The translations under genes were made by a program, and so were the position numbers. From an uncultured Oscillospiraceae bacterium (GTDB lineage Bacteria; Bacillota; Clostridia; Oscillospirales; Oscillospiraceae): 50,309 nucleotides of DNA. Every line of letters begins with the position of its first letter. Position 1 is the stretch's first letter. The notes beneath the pieces were generated by a model that saw nothing but the letters and a program-made list of their open reading frames with translations, was not told the DNA's origin and did no database searches. The stretch spans positions 1 through 50,309 of the forward strand of contig CALWXG010000012.1 of the NCBI GenBank assembly GCA_944385435.1, written 5' to 3'. Below are positions 50,224 through 50,309 of this stretch, one piece after another.

Positions 50224-50309
50224 ATGGCTATGATCACCATCGACGGGATCACGCTGAACGTGCCCGACCACAAGAACGTGCTGGAATGCGCCCTGGAAGC
50301 CGGGATCTA
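50224..50309 (+). CDS. Start of a [2Fe-2S]-domain protein (truncated by window end)
   Basis: Only 28 codons are inside the window: MAMITIDGITLNVPDHKN, then VLECALEAGI. This is the characteristic opening of a plant-type [2Fe-2S] (Fer2_4) domain, as found at the N-terminus of NuoG/HydA/formate dehydrogenase alpha-like subunits or of small stand-alone proteins; the cluster cysteines would come next. AAGGAGG nine to ten bases before the ATG is a strong ribosome site. It suggests that another redox complex follows outside the window. Confidence 0.7.
   Translation, partial: MAMITIDGITLNVPDHKNVLECALEAGI

Noticed and set aside
1-50309. CRISPR array, insertion sequence, integrase, phage, rRNA or tRNA gene
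   Set aside because: No regularly spaced direct repeats, transposase or integrase motifs, or rRNA/tRNA-like sequences were seen on reading through; the repeats present are single intergenic hairpins and operators.

Overview
The window is about 50 kb of GC-rich, gene-dense bacterial chromosome with AGGAGG-type ribosome binding sites. The gene content (rubrerythrin and rubredoxins, a bile-salt-hydrolase-family enzyme, a molybdopterin oxidoreductase, SLC13-type permeases, flavoprotein reductases, a Clostridia-type peptide deformylase) points to a strictly anaerobic gut Firmicute. An Oscillospiraceae member of the Flavonifractor / Lawsonibacter type is my best guess, inferred from content and not proven. 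I saw no rRNA, tRNA, CRISPR array, transposase or phage gene.

Layout. 1-5.1 kb: small housekeeping and accessory genes (DUF2975 plus XRE pair, GNAT, SGNH hydrolase, rhodanese lipoprotein, peptide deformylase plus a TIGR04076-like protein, two alpha/beta hydrolases). 5.2-9.5 kb: an SLC13-type permease, a FAD oxidoreductase and a possible cysteine-rich microprotein as one transcription unit, faced by a LysR gene. 9.5-16.6 kb: a minus-strand defence-like operon (PLD-helicase-DUF3427, Nudix hydrolase, EVE-containing McrB, McrC). 16.7-22.9 kb: an SGNH hydrolase and a flavodoxin, then a minus-strand group of AlbA_2/HATPase, macro-domain and vWA proteins, and two membrane proteins. 23-25 kb: an oxidative-stress pair (a double rubredoxin and a ferredoxin-rubredoxin-rubrerythrin fusion). 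25.2-32.7 kb: a metal P1B-ATPase with a divergent TetR regulator, a choloylglycine hydrolase, MarR-MATE, and MarR-MFS with a perfect operator.

32.8-50.3 kb is the most interesting part, a catabolic or anaerobic-respiration island. A minus-strand operon encodes a FAD oxidoreductase, a molybdopterin oxidoreductase and a 4Fe-4S electron-transfer subunit. Divergent from it are an opine-type dehydrogenase, a maleate-isomerase-like racemase-superfamily enzyme and two tandem MmgE/PrpD proteins, one of which has lost its lid domain and two active-site residues. A PucR-like regulator is divergent from an operon with an iron-sulfur flavoprotein, a fumarate-reductase-like flavoprotein, a PhlG/phloretin-hydrolase-family C-C hydrolase, a mu-crystallin-family ketimine reductase and a second SLC13-type permease. 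A LysR gene and the start of a [2Fe-2S] protein close the window. Together the enzymes suggest uptake, reduction and C-C cleavage of a plant- or host-derived organic acid or phenolic compound; the substrate cannot be read from sequence.

Most gene blocks end in long, perfectly paired hairpins (12-21 bp), which help define the transcription units. Good sigma-A-type promoters and several palindromic operators are visible and are listed individually.
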